Shown in pieces: positions 1 to 7,807 of a stretch of 64,000 nucleotides of DNA. This DNA comes from Streptomyces platensis (GTDB taxonomy: Bacteria > Actinomycetota > Actinomycetes > Streptomycetales > Streptomycetaceae), in contig NZ_CP023691.1 in the NCBI RefSeq assembly GCF_008704855.1, positions 6,882,001 to 6,946,000 of the forward strand, given 5' to 3'. The notes below the pieces were generated by a model, which made no database searches, was not told the origin of the DNA, and was given only the letters and a program-made list of their open reading frames with translations. The position numbers and the translations under genes are program-made. Every line of letters starts with the position of its first letter. The stretch's first letter is position 1.

Positions 1-215
1 AGGAGAGCCAGCTGCGCGACAATCTCGGCGCCGTCGATGTCACCCTGGACGCCGACGCGCTGGACCGGCTCGACCGGACCAGCGCGGTGCCGCTGGGCTT
101 CCCGCACGACTTCCTGCGGCAGCCGGGCATCATCGAGAACGTCTACGGCGACCGCTGGGCCGAGATCGAGGACCGGCGCTCCACCTACCGCCGTACGGCG
201 AGCGAGATCCGCTGA
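1..215 (+). CDS. Aldo/keto reductase, C-terminal fragment
   Basis: The reading frame is open from the window edge (codons start at base 3) to a TGA at 213-215, giving the last 70 residues of a protein. The segment QLRDNLGAVDVTL, then LDRLDRTSAVPLGFPHDFL, is typical of the C-terminal helices of NADPH-dependent aldo/keto reductases of the AKR11/YdhF-like kind, which follow the cofactor-binding loop. The catalytic Tyr/Lys/His part of the TIM barrel lies upstream of the window, so substrate cannot be judged. A strong hairpin follows the stop after 15 bases. Family assignment is from recalled family pattern, not a search. Confidence 0.75.
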   Translation, partial: ESQLRDNLGAVDVTLDADALDRLDRTSAVPLGFPHDFLRQPGIIENVYGDRWAEIEDRRSTYRRTASEIR

Positions 216-230
216 CCCGACGCCCCTATG

Positions 231-273
231 ACGGACGCCGCCGCCTGAACAGTCAGGCGGCGGCGTCCGTTTC
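231..273. terminator. Strong bidirectional terminator hairpin
   Basis: Two perfect 18-base arms (231-248 and 253-270) enclose an ACAG loop. A short T-rich stretch (GTTTCGTT) follows on the plus strand. It sits between two converging genes, the aldo/keto reductase and the L,D-transpeptidase, so it probably ends both transcripts. Confidence 0.85.
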
Positions 274-298
274 GTTCAGCGCGGGGGTGCCGGCCGGG

Positions 299-1474
299 TC
301 AGTTCAGCGCGCTGCGCTGCTGCCACTGCTGCCAGCTCTCCTGCCAGACCTCCAGGCCGTTGCCGACATCGGTCTTGTTGGTGTTGGTGGTGCCCTTCAC
401 CTCGACCGTGGAGCCGATCGTCAGGAAGTCATAGGCCCTCTTGGCGTCCGAGGTGCTCATGCCGAAGCAGCCGTGGCTGTTGTTGACCTGGCCGAGCTGC
501 TTGTTCCACGGGGCGGAGTGCAGGAACGTCCCGGACGCGGTGAGGTGGGTGACCCACTTGGAGTCCAGCATCCACTCGCTGCCGTGGCCGATGGTGGCGG
601 AGTCCATCGTCTCGGCCGCGTTCTTGCTGCGTACGGTGTGCACCCCGCCGCGGGTCGGGTCCTGCGGGGAGCCCGCGGAGCCGGTGATGCTGCCGACGTT
701 CTTGCCGTTCTCGTACATCGTCAGGGTGTGCGAGGGGACGTCGATGACGGCCTTGTGGTCGGCGCCGATGGTGAAGCCGAAGTTGTAGTCCCGGGCGAAC
801 CAGCCGCCGTCACCGGAGTTGAGGCCGGACAGTGCGCCCTTCACGGAGACCTTGGTGCCGGACGGCCAGTAGTCCTTGGGCCGCCAGTCGATCCGGTCCT
901 TGCCGGAGTAGTCCTTGACCCAGCCCCAGGAGCCCTCGACCTTCGGCTGGGTGGTGACCTTCAGCGCCTTCTCTATCTCGGCCTGCCGGTCCTTGGCTAT
1001 CGGGTTGTCGAAGAGGATCGACACCGGCATTCCGGTGCCCACGGTCTGCCCGCCGGACGGGGTGTTGGTGAGCTTGTTGACCTTGCCGGCCTTCTCCGTG
1101 GTGAACTTCGAGGTGGCCGAGGACTCCTTGCCCCCGTCGGACTTGGCCTTCGTCCGCACGGTGTACGTGGTGTCCGGCATGACCTTGCCGTCCGACTTCC
1201 ATGCCGCGCCGTTGCCGGAGAGCTCTCCGGAGACCTTGCCGCCCTTGTCGTTCTCGACCTCGACCGAGGTGAGCTTGCCCCCGTCGGCCCGTACGGATAT
1301 CTGGGAGCCGAGCTTGGCCGGGGTCTTTCCGGTGGCCGGGGTGACGGTCACCTTGGTGGCCGGCTGGTCGGCCTTCGACGCATCGGCGCCGCCGCCGCAC
1401 GCGGTCAGCAGCGCGGCAGCCGCGGTCAGGGCGGGTATCAACCGGGCAGAGTGGCGACGTGGTCCGGCGAGCAC
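299..1474 (-). CDS. L,D-transpeptidase lipoprotein (Ig-like + YkuD)
   Basis: A 391-residue cell-wall enzyme predicted to make 3-3 cross-links in peptidoglycan, the linkage common in actinobacteria. The N-terminus has a lipoprotein signal with lipobox LTAC and lipidated Cys26. An Ig-like region (about 40-250) precedes the YkuD catalytic domain. The active-site signature is visible: His near 319 in HSAPWN, then SHGCFGMS with catalytic Cys336. This order matches mycobacterial LdtMt2-like enzymes. The GTG start at 1474 has GGAAGGA five bases upstream. The extreme C-terminus is rich in Trp and Gln, as in other actinobacterial members. It stands alone, with a terminator on its 3' side. Confidence 0.92.
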   Translation of the reverse strand: MLAGPRRHSARLIPALTAAAALLTACGGGADASKADQPATKVTVTPATGKTPAKLGSQISVRADGGKLTSVEVENDKGGKVSGELSGNGAAWKSDGKVMPDTTYTVRTKAKSDGGKESSATSKFTTEKAGKVNKLTNTPSGGQTVGTGMPVSILFDNPIAKDRQAEIEKALKVTTQPKVEGSWGWVKDYSGKDRIDWRPKDYWPSGTKVSVKGALSGLNSGDGGWFARDYNFGFTIGADHKAVIDVPSHTLTMYENGKNVGSITGSAGSPQDPTRGGVHTVRSKNAAETMDSATIGHGSEWMLDSKWVTHLTASGTFLHSAPWNKQLGQVNNSHGCFGMSTSDAKRAYDFLTIGSTVEVKGTTNTNKTDVGNGLEVWQESWQQWQQRSALN

Positions 1475-1641
1475 GGGGATCCTTCCGAAGCAGAACAGCT
1501 GGCAGCGGCGGATCCCGGCCCCGTCACGGGGTGACCGTCAAAGGCTGCTTGGGGACCCGCCGTCTATGCAGAGGGTCTGTCTGCTCGGGTGGTTGTTCGG
1601 TGCACCGGATTTCCAGGACACAGTTCGATATCGGAAACGTG

Positions 1642-1678
1642 AAAAAGCGGCGGACGACCTTCCGGTTGCCCGCCGCTT
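1642..1678 (-). terminator. Intrinsic terminator after the DUF6777 gene
   Basis: Nine-base perfect arms (1645-1653 and 1670-1678), read leftwards as GCGGCGG...CCGCCGC, are followed on the minus strand by a run of five T. It lies 28 bases beyond the stop of the leftward gene ending at 1706 and is a textbook factor-independent terminator. Confidence 0.85.
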
Positions 1679-1705
1679 CGTCTGTTTTCCGGTACCGCCC
1701 GGGTG

Positions 1706-3061
1706 TCAGGTGGACGGTGGTGAGCCACCGCCCTGGGTCGACTGACCGGTGGTGTTGTTGCCGGTGGTGTTGTTGCCGGTGGTGTTGCCGGTGGTGGTTT
1801 CCCCGTTGGTGTTGCCCGTAGTGGTTTCCCCGTTGGTGGTGCCGGTGGTCGTTTCCCCGTTGGTGGTGCCGGTGGTGGTCTCACCGGTCCCGGTGGAGGT
1901 TTCCCCCGTGGTCGTCCCGCCGTTCGACGTGTCGGTCGGGCCGCCAGGGGTCCCCGTCCCGCCGCCGGTCTCCGTCGGAGAGTTGCCGGTGCCGCCGGTG
2001 GGCTGTTCGGTGGACCCGGGTGTGGGCGGCGGTGACTGGCCCGGCGGGGGCTGGGACGAGGCGGGACCGCTGGGGGTCTCGGCCGGCGCGGACGTCGTGC
2101 GGTCCTCGGCGCCGGTGGTGCCCTCGGGGCGCTTGAACCACTTGCCCGTCTGCGGGTCGCGCAGGGTGAATTCCTTGATCTTGGACTTCGCGGGCTTGAC
2201 GACCACCGCGTGCGAGGGCTGGTATCCGGGCCACTTGGTGCCGACCGTCTTCACATCACCCTTGAGCTCGACCGGCGGCGTCAGCGGGTTGCCGCACTTG
2301 CAGCGCACCCGTGGCACCCCGTACGAGTCGACCATCACCGCGGTGCCGGACTGGAGCACCGACTGGAAGGTGGTGGCCTTGCCGTCCTTGAAGCCGTGGT
2401 TGGTGACCCGGGTGTCATAGGTCAGCTGAACGGGCGTCAGGGTACGCAGATAGGACGGGACGTCCCCCGGCTGTTTGCCCAGGACGCCGGCGAACGCCTG
2501 GTTCCTCGCGGGGGCGCTGGTCAGAAAGCTGATCTGCTTCTCGACATCGCAGCTCGCGCTGTTCTCGGTCCCGCCGTAGAGGCCGGGCGTCGCACCCGAG
2601 AACGTGCTGTTGCCGCCGCCGGCCGGCTTGGGCGTGGCGGAGGGGGTGGGGGAGGACTCCTTCGCCGACGACTTGGTGACCGGGTCCTGTCCGGTCGAGG
2701 CGGCCGGTTCGGCGAACACCTCACTGGTGCCGCCCCCCGGACGGGTGAAGATGACGATCAGAACCACCGCCACGACCGCGGCGGTGGCGATGATCGCGAC
2801 CCGCGGCGCGGACCGCCACCAGGGCCCGCCGGCGCCGGCACCGCCGCCGCGGCCGCCTCCGCCACCCCCGCCGCCTCCGCCACCCTTGCCGGGGCCGCCC
2901 GGCGGCGGGCGGTAGCCGGGCTGGGTGGGCTCCTCCGGCGGTGTCTGCCCGGGCCATGAGCCCACCTGTGTCGGCTCGTGCCCGGGGCTGGACGGCGTAC
3001 CGGAGAGCGGACCCGACGGCGGTCCTGTCGGGTGGCTGTCAGGCGGCGGTGGAGATGTCAC
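1706..3061 (-). CDS. DUF6777 single-pass membrane protein
   Basis: A 451-residue protein of a family I recall as DUF6777, largely confined to Streptomyces; function unknown. Order: Pro-rich cytoplasmic N-terminus with a poly-Gly run, one transmembrane helix (about 87-106), a Pro/Ser linker, then the extracytoplasmic domain beginning near SGATPGLYGGT. That domain has three Cys (one in ASCDVEK, two in VRCKCGNPL). The C-terminal third is low-complexity Thr/Gly/Asn (repeats of TTTGNTNGE type) encoded by tandem DNA repeats, so length probably varies between strains. The GTG start has AGAGG five bases upstream. I cannot assign a role; surface exposure of the tail is inferred from topology. Confidence 0.8.
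   Translation of the reverse strand: MTSPPPPDSHPTGPPSGPLSGTPSSPGHEPTQVGSWPGQTPPEEPTQPGYRPPPGGPGKGGGGGGGGGGGRGGGAGAGGPWWRSAPRVAIIATAAVVAVVLIVIFTRPGGGTSEVFAEPAASTGQDPVTKSSAKESSPTPSATPKPAGGGNSTFSGATPGLYGGTENSASCDVEKQISFLTSAPARNQAFAGVLGKQPGDVPSYLRTLTPVQLTYDTRVTNHGFKDGKATTFQSVLQSGTAVMVDSYGVPRVRCKCGNPLTPPVELKGDVKTVGTKWPGYQPSHAVVVKPAKSKIKEFTLRDPQTGKWFKRPEGTTGAEDRTTSAPAETPSGPASSQPPPGQSPPPTPGSTEQPTGGTGNSPTETGGGTGTPGGPTDTSNGGTTTGETSTGTGETTTGTTNGETTTGTTNGETTTGNTNGETTTGNTTGNNTTGNNTTGQSTQGGGSPPST
1746..1880. repeat. Tandem repeats encoding Thr/Gly/Asn tail
   Basis: Two identical 15-base units (1746-1775) plus a 12-base partial copy are followed by three near-identical 27-base units (1788-1814, 1815-1841, 1842-1868) and a decayed copy. 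The units are in frame with the DUF6777 gene, so copy-number change would lengthen or shorten the C-terminal tail without a frameshift. Confidence 0.85.
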
Positions 3062-3352
3062 GGGTGCCTCTTCCGACGCGTGTGGGCCATCCGGCTATGC
3101 GAATTTCGCCCGGTTTGTCTAGGTCAAGGACATTGTGTGTCCGGGAGTCGCGCCGTCCGCAAGCGGGGCGGCACGTCGGTGCTTACGGTGGTGCGTGCAT
3201 GCCGTCCCTGCGGTAAATGCACGGAATTGCGTGTTCCACGGCACCGGGAAGCACCTTCCGTCGCCTCGCCCGTCGCCCGTCGGCGCATGCGCCCACCCCG
3301 GGCGGACCGTGGGTAGCGCGGTCCGTGCCCGGCAGAAGAGAGGTTGAGCCAG

Positions 3353-4693
3353 ATGCGAGGCCCCGCGTCAGCCGGTTCCCCGGGCCCGGTGCGTGCCCAT
3401 GGCGCACCGCCCGCCGTCCGGGCCTGGGCGCAAGCGCTCGGCGCGGCCGTGGCGGCCCTCGTCACCATGATCGTGGTCGCCGCCATCGGCCTGTGGGCCG
3501 CGGGCGCCACCGACCTCCCCGGCGGGGCCTTCCCGTCCGTGGTCGCGGCCACCGTGCTCGTCGCGGCCGGCGGCTCGGTGGGGCTGTCCGGCGACGCCGG
3601 GGTCATCGCCGAGGCCAATGCCGCGCTGGACGTCGTCCCGCTGTCGGTGACCCTCGCCGGAGCGCTGGTGCTGGCCTTCGTCTTCCTGCTGCCGCTGCGG
3701 CACCGCGCGGTGGCCGGCACCCGCGAGCTGCTCGCCCGGATCGCCCGGACGGCGGTGTGCTGGCTGGTCCTTCTGCTGCTGCTGTCGCTCGCCGCCCGGC
3801 ACAGTTTCCGGATCTCGGTGGGCAACGACCTCGCCGAGCAGATCGGATCCGAGCTGGGCGCCACCCCCACCGTCGGCTTCCGCGCCGATGTGCCCGCGAC
3901 GCTCGGCGTCGGGCTGCTGTGGGTGCTGGCGGTGCTCGCGCTGACCTTCCTCGTCTCCCGGCGCGCCCCGCTCTCGCCCCGGCTGCTGCACTACCAGGAC
4001 TCCGTACGGCCCCCCGCCCACGCGATGGTGCTGACGCTGCTCGCCTACGCCGTGATCGGGCTGATCGTCGGCATCGTCGAGCTCATCACCAAGGACCGCC
4101 CGTCCGAGACCCTCGCCGTCATCTTCCTCGGGCTGCCGAACGTGGCCTGGATGGCGCTGGGCATCGGCACCGGCGGCGCCTGGGTGGGGCATGTCGACAA
4201 GGCCCTGGGGCTGCCCCTGCCGCACGCCCTCGACCAGGTGCTCCGCACCCACGGACAGCGGACCCTCGACCTCGGCTCGCTCGCCGAACAGGACCGCCGG
4301 GCCTGGCTGCTGGTGGCGGTGGCGGCCGTGGTGCTGCTCGCCGCCGCCTTCACCGCGGCGGTCCGCTCCCCGGCCCGGCTGCCGGCCTGGCGGCACGCCG
4401 TCGAGATGGCCGTGGCGCTGGCGCTCACCCTGTTCGTCGTCGGACTGCTCACCCGGATCTCAGCCCACTACGGGCTCTCCGTGATCGGCGTCGGCGACCT
4501 CGGCGGCGACCTGGGCGGCGAGGTCACCCTGGAACCCCAGCTGCTCCGGCTGGTGGGTGTGGGCCTCGTCTGGGGGCTGGTCACCGGCTTCCTCGGCAGC
4601 CTGCTGGCGCGGGGCGTACGGCATCCGGGTGAGGTACGGGAGCCGCGTGGCGGGCGGGAGCCGGACGGGGGACGGGAGCCGGACGGGCGCTAG
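3353..4693 (+). CDS. Streptophobe-type multi-pass membrane protein
   Basis: A 446-residue membrane protein resembling the Streptomyces-specific family named streptophobe. The recognisable pattern is the opening helix followed by LWAAGATDLPGGAFPSVVAATVL, then GDAGVIAEANAALDVVPLSVTLAGALV. I count about nine to ten hydrophobic segments across the length and a short charged C-terminus made of repeated Arg-Glu-Pro-Asp-Gly. The ATG at 3353 is preferred over TTG at 3344 because AGAGAGG sits nine bases before it. It is followed by a second gene of unknown function on the same strand. Biochemical role is unknown for the family. Confidence 0.8.
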   Translation: MRGPASAGSPGPVRAHGAPPAVRAWAQALGAAVAALVTMIVVAAIGLWAAGATDLPGGAFPSVVAATVLVAAGGSVGLSGDAGVIAEANAALDVVPLSVTLAGALVLAFVFLLPLRHRAVAGTRELLARIARTAVCWLVLLLLLSLAARHSFRISVGNDLAEQIGSELGATPTVGFRADVPATLGVGLLWVLAVLALTFLVSRRAPLSPRLLHYQDSVRPPAHAMVLTLLAYAVIGLIVGIVELITKDRPSETLAVIFLGLPNVAWMALGIGTGGAWVGHVDKALGLPLPHALDQVLRTHGQRTLDLGSLAEQDRRAWLLVAVAAVVLLAAAFTAAVRSPARLPAWRHAVEMAVALALTLFVVGLLTRISAHYGLSVIGVGDLGGDLGGEVTLEPQLLRLVGVGLVWGLVTGFLGSLLARGVRHPGEVREPRGGREPDGGREPDGR

Positions 4694-4720
4694 GTTCCGC
4701 CGTCACATGTCACGCCCGCG
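4691..4720. repeat. 30-bp direct repeat, copy 1
   Basis: This block starts at the TAG stop of the streptophobe-type gene. It matches 5987-6016, which starts at the TAG stop of the next gene, at 26 of 30 positions; the shared core is ATGTCACGCCCGCG. The two copies bracket the gene 4868-5989. Confidence 0.8.
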
Positions 4721-4803
4721 CCGGTGGCAGCGGAACCACGCGGTGGCCCGGCACTTCACCCACCGCCCCGGCAGGCCGGTGGCATGTCCATGCGATCATG
4801 CGG

Positions 4804-4850
4804 CGATCGAGCGATCGGGCATCGAGCCATCGGGCATCGAGCCTTCGAGC
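4804..4850. repeat. Short tandem repeat before a gene start
   Basis: ATCGGGCATCGAGC occurs at 4814-4827 and again at 4829-4842 (15-base period), flanked by partial copies GATCGAGC and TTCGAGC. It ends about 20 bases before the likely GTG start at 4868, so copy changes could alter the leader of that gene. Confidence 0.6.
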
Positions 4851-4867
4851 GAGAACGGGAGTGCGGT

Positions 4868-5989
4868 GTGAGCGGGGCTGGGGGGCGGGACGGGTCGTCC
4901 GTGTCGGAAGAGGAGTGGGAGCGGTTCCTCCGCGAATCGGTGGCGGGTGCGGCCGAGGCTCCCGTGGAGCCGTCGGCGCGCGCCCGTGAGGTGGAGCGGC
5001 GGCTGCGGGAGAGCTCTGGGCAGCCGGCGGGCTGGCGTACGTACACACCGGCCCGGCCCCGGCGCAGGACAGGCTGGTATGTCACCGGGCTGGTGGCGGC
5101 CGTGGTCCTCCTGGTCGTGGGCCTCTTCCCGGAGCGGGTGGTCGGCTGGTTCGGTGGCTCCGACGGTGGGCGGGACGGGGCGTCGTTGGCCGCCGAGTCG
5201 CAAGCCCCGCGGGAGGCGCCCGGCGCTGAGCCGAATCTGCGCCCTACCCTCGCTGAACCCTTCCGGGGTTCGCCTGCCGTCCGCTGGGCTGACGGAGCGG
5301 CAGGGATCACGGTGCCACCGGCCGAGGCGACCGGCTGGATGGACGCCGCCCAGGTCGAGCGGGCACTGCGGCAGAGCCGGGACTTCCTGGTGGCCGCGGG
5401 GCTCGACTCCGGCGTGCTGCGCGGCGAGCGGCCCGCGAAGGCGATCGCGCTGTTGAACCCGCACCAGAAGGACGTCCAGGAGTATCTCCGTACCGCCCTG
5501 TCGTCGACGGCGCCCTCGCCCGAGACGAACCCGCTGCTGTTGTTCAGCCGCTTCCGGACGGAGCAGGCCCGGCTGGTCGGTGATGTGGTCAAGACGCGCG
5601 GTCGACTCGCGTACCGGAAGGGGAAACGGGGGGCGGTCGAGGTGACGGCGGACGTCACCTTCGTGTACCCGGTCACCCCGGCAGCCGACAGCGGGCGGGA
5701 CGGCGAGGTCATCCGTACGATCGTGCGGCGCAAGGTGGTGATGAACTGGGACGACCCGGCCAAGGTGATCACCGAACCGGGCACGATGTCCCTCGTCTCG
5801 TACGCGCTCGACATGACCAACGGCGGCTGCTCCGCCCCGACCGGCTACTTCGTGCCGCCCTTCGGCACAGCCGACGAGCAGCCCGCCGACGCCCACCGCG
5901 TCGATCCATACGACCGCAGCAAGCCGATCGACACGAGCAACGGCACGACGGCCCCGGACAACGGCTGCGCGACCGCCACCCGTTCCTAG
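4868..5989 (+). CDS. Conserved membrane-anchored protein, unknown function
   Basis: A 373-residue protein if translation starts at GTG 4868. The first residues VSGAGGRDGSSVSEEEWERF and the GGGAG eight bases upstream favour this start over in-frame codons further up, which run through the tandem repeat. Order: acidic cytoplasmic N-terminus, Arg-rich stretch, one transmembrane helix (about 75-95), then a soluble external region with a conserved-looking core (LNPHQKDVQEYLRTAL; LFSRFRTEQARLVGDVVKTRGRLAYR) ending with TNGGCSAPTGYF. It follows the streptophobe-type gene on the same strand, a pairing I recall from other Streptomyces. No catalytic motif is evident. Confidence 0.7.
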   Translation: MSGAGGRDGSSVSEEEWERFLRESVAGAAEAPVEPSARAREVERRLRESSGQPAGWRTYTPARPRRRTGWYVTGLVAAVVLLVVGLFPERVVGWFGGSDGGRDGASLAAESQAPREAPGAEPNLRPTLAEPFRGSPAVRWADGAAGITVPPAEATGWMDAAQVERALRQSRDFLVAAGLDSGVLRGERPAKAIALLNPHQKDVQEYLRTALSSTAPSPETNPLLLFSRFRTEQARLVGDVVKTRGRLAYRKGKRGAVEVTADVTFVYPVTPAADSGRDGEVIRTIVRRKVVMNWDDPAKVITEPGTMSLVSYALDMTNGGCSAPTGYFVPPFGTADEQPADAHRVDPYDRSKPIDTSNGTTAPDNGCATATRS

Positions 5990-6016
5990 TTTCTGTCGTC
6001 AGATGTCACGCCCGCG
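5987..6016. repeat. 30-bp direct repeat, copy 2
   Basis: Second copy of the block at 4691-4720 (26 of 30 identical). It again starts with the TAG stop codon of the preceding gene. Confidence 0.8.
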
Positions 6017-6037
6017 TCAGGAGCAAGGCGACATCGC

Positions 6038-7081
6038 CTAGGGCCCCGTCCGCCCCGGGAACATCGGTGTCGCCCAGCGCGGCGGTGGCGGGGGTGCCGC
6101 GCTGCGCCGGCCGCCCGGGTCCGCCGGGACGTCGACCTGGGTCATGGGGTGCGCCTGCGGGGTGCCGGCCGGTGTCGGGGGGACGGTGGCCCGGCCGGCC
6201 GCGCGCAGTGCCGCCACGAAACCCCGGCAGGTCTCGTAGCGGTTCTCCGGTGCCTTGGCCAGCGACTGCGCGAACACCGCGTCGACGGTCTCCGGCAGAT
6301 CCGGCCGCAGCTCCGTCATGGCCGGCGGCGGATCGTACTGATGCGCCCACAGCAGCGCCATGTCGTCGTCGCGGCGGAACGGCGGCGCCCCCGTCAGCAT
6401 CTCGAACAGCACGCAGGCCAGGCTGTAGACATCGCAGCGGCCGTCCACCGGGCGGCCGGAGATCTGCTCGGGCGCCACATAGTCCAGCGTGCCGACGAAC
6501 TGGCCGACGCTGGTGAACCCGGTCAGCGACAGCGACTTCTTCGTCAGCCCGAAGTCGGTGAGATAGGCGTGCTCGGGGCGGTCGCTGTCGGTGCCCTCGG
6601 CGATGAGGATGTTGCCCGGTTTGACGTCCCGGTGCACGAGGTCGTGCGCATGGGCGGCGTCCAGCGCGGACGCCACCTGGAGGGCGATCCGGCAGGCGGT
6701 CTCCAGCGACAGCGGCCCGTCGCGGTCGAGCAGCGCCCGCAGATCCCGGCCCTGGACGTAGCGCATCGCGATGTAGAGCACGCCCTCGGTCTCCCCGGCC
6801 TCGAAGACCGGCACGATGTGCGGGTGGTCGATCGCCGCGGCGACCCGCGACTCATGGGCGAAGCGCTGCCGGAAGGTGTCGTTCCGGGCGAGCTCGGGCG
6901 CCAGCACCTTCACCGCCACCGTACGGCCGAGCCGCAGGTCCTCCGCGCGGTAGACCACCGCCATCCCGCCCCGGCCGATCTCGTCCTGGAGCAGATACTC
7001 GGCGATCTGCCGCCCGCGCAGCCCGGAGGAGTCGGGAGCGGTGGAGCGGTCATGAGGCCGGCCGGGGGCCGCGCCGTTCAC
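6038..7081 (-). CDS. Serine/threonine protein kinase (PknB/PknF type)
   Basis: A 347-residue Hanks-type kinase. The glycine loop GRGGMAVVYRA (about 36-46), ATP-binding Lys58 in VAVKVL, catalytic HRDVKPGN (150-157, Asp152) and DFG (176-178) are all present, so it should be active. After the kinase domain (ends about 290) comes only a Pro/Ala-rich tail with no transmembrane helix, unlike mycobacterial PknF. The GTG start overlaps the stop of the upstream small gene by four bases (GTGA), so the two are translationally coupled. The FHA-domain ABC transporter two genes upstream is the obvious substrate candidate, by analogy with PknF and Rv1747. Confidence 0.92.
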   Translation of the reverse strand: MNGAAPGRPHDRSTAPDSSGLRGRQIAEYLLQDEIGRGGMAVVYRAEDLRLGRTVAVKVLAPELARNDTFRQRFAHESRVAAAIDHPHIVPVFEAGETEGVLYIAMRYVQGRDLRALLDRDGPLSLETACRIALQVASALDAAHAHDLVHRDVKPGNILIAEGTDSDRPEHAYLTDFGLTKKSLSLTGFTSVGQFVGTLDYVAPEQISGRPVDGRCDVYSLACVLFEMLTGAPPFRRDDDMALLWAHQYDPPPAMTELRPDLPETVDAVFAQSLAKAPENRYETCRGFVAALRAAGRATVPPTPAGTPQAHPMTQVDVPADPGGRRSAAPPPPPRWATPMFPGRTGP

Positions 7082-7791
7082 CGGATCTCACCCACGGGGT
7101 TCGGCGGCGGGGGCGGCCGCTCACCGGGGTGCAGGGCACGGGTCGCGGCGGGGTCCTGGGGCGGCCCCTCCGGTGGGCCCGACGCCCCGGGGTCCGGCGC
7201 CGGTCCGGGGGCGGCGGCCGTGGGGGCCGGCGGATCCGCCACCGGACCCGGCTCGTCCGGTGTCTCCGGGCCCGGCGTGGACCCGGGCCGCTCCCCGGAC
7301 CGGGACGACGGCCCCGCCGTCACCGCGTACGTCTCCAGCGACACCCCGTCGCAGTAGCACCACCGCTCGTGCCGGGCGTCGTAGAGCCAGATCGCATCGC
7401 CGTCCACCACGACCCCCAGCCGGGTGCCGCGGGTGCGCCGGGCGAACGACTCGCCGTCCAGCTGCCCGGCGGCCAGCTCCTCGATCAGCTTCCGGTACCG
7501 GCTCAGTTCGCCCTCCGCGGCGCCCAGCAGCGGGCGGGGGTCCGCGGTCCGGGCGGCGCCCTGCTCGGCGGCCGGCGGTTCGCGCGGGACGGCCAGCAGC
7601 AGCCGGCCGTCGACCCAGGTCGACCAGCCGTTGGAGCACAGTGCCAGCGCCCAGTCGCCGCGGCGGTCGATGATCTGGACCGGCAGCAGCGGATCGAGCG
7701 GTGCGGACGGCCGGGTGGTGTCCGGGGCCGACCAGCTCGCCATACCTTCCGGAGGAACGACATGGCTGGGGAGGAATTCCGGCGAGGTCAC
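7078..7791 (-). CDS. Unknown protein of the kinase/FHA-ABC operon
   Basis: A 237-residue protein without recognised catalytic motifs. The N-terminal half has an SH3-like look (PVQIIDRRGDWALALCSNGWSTWVDGRLLL), followed by a helical stretch and a second small strand-rich block (LGVVVDGDAIWLYDARHERWCYCDG). The last 90 residues are Pro/Gly/Ala-rich and disordered. It starts with GTG 16 bases after the FHA-ABC stop, with GAGGAG seven bases upstream, and ends overlapping the kinase start. Position between a kinase and its probable substrate suggests an adaptor role, but that is inference only. Confidence 0.65.
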   Translation of the reverse strand: MTSPEFLPSHVVPPEGMASWSAPDTTRPSAPLDPLLPVQIIDRRGDWALALCSNGWSTWVDGRLLLAVPREPPAAEQGAARTADPRPLLGAAEGELSRYRKLIEELAAGQLDGESFARRTRGTRLGVVVDGDAIWLYDARHERWCYCDGVSLETYAVTAGPSSRSGERPGSTPGPETPDEPGPVADPPAPTAAAPGPAPDPGASGPPEGPPQDPAATRALHPGERPPPPPNPVGEIR

Positions 7792-7807
7792 AGGCGGCTC
7801 CTCGGCA

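Noticed and set aside
810..1400. Long open frame antisense to the L,D-transpeptidase
   Set aside because: Codon pattern and Arg/Gly/His composition are those of a GC-rich shadow frame; the opposite frame has complete YkuD motifs.
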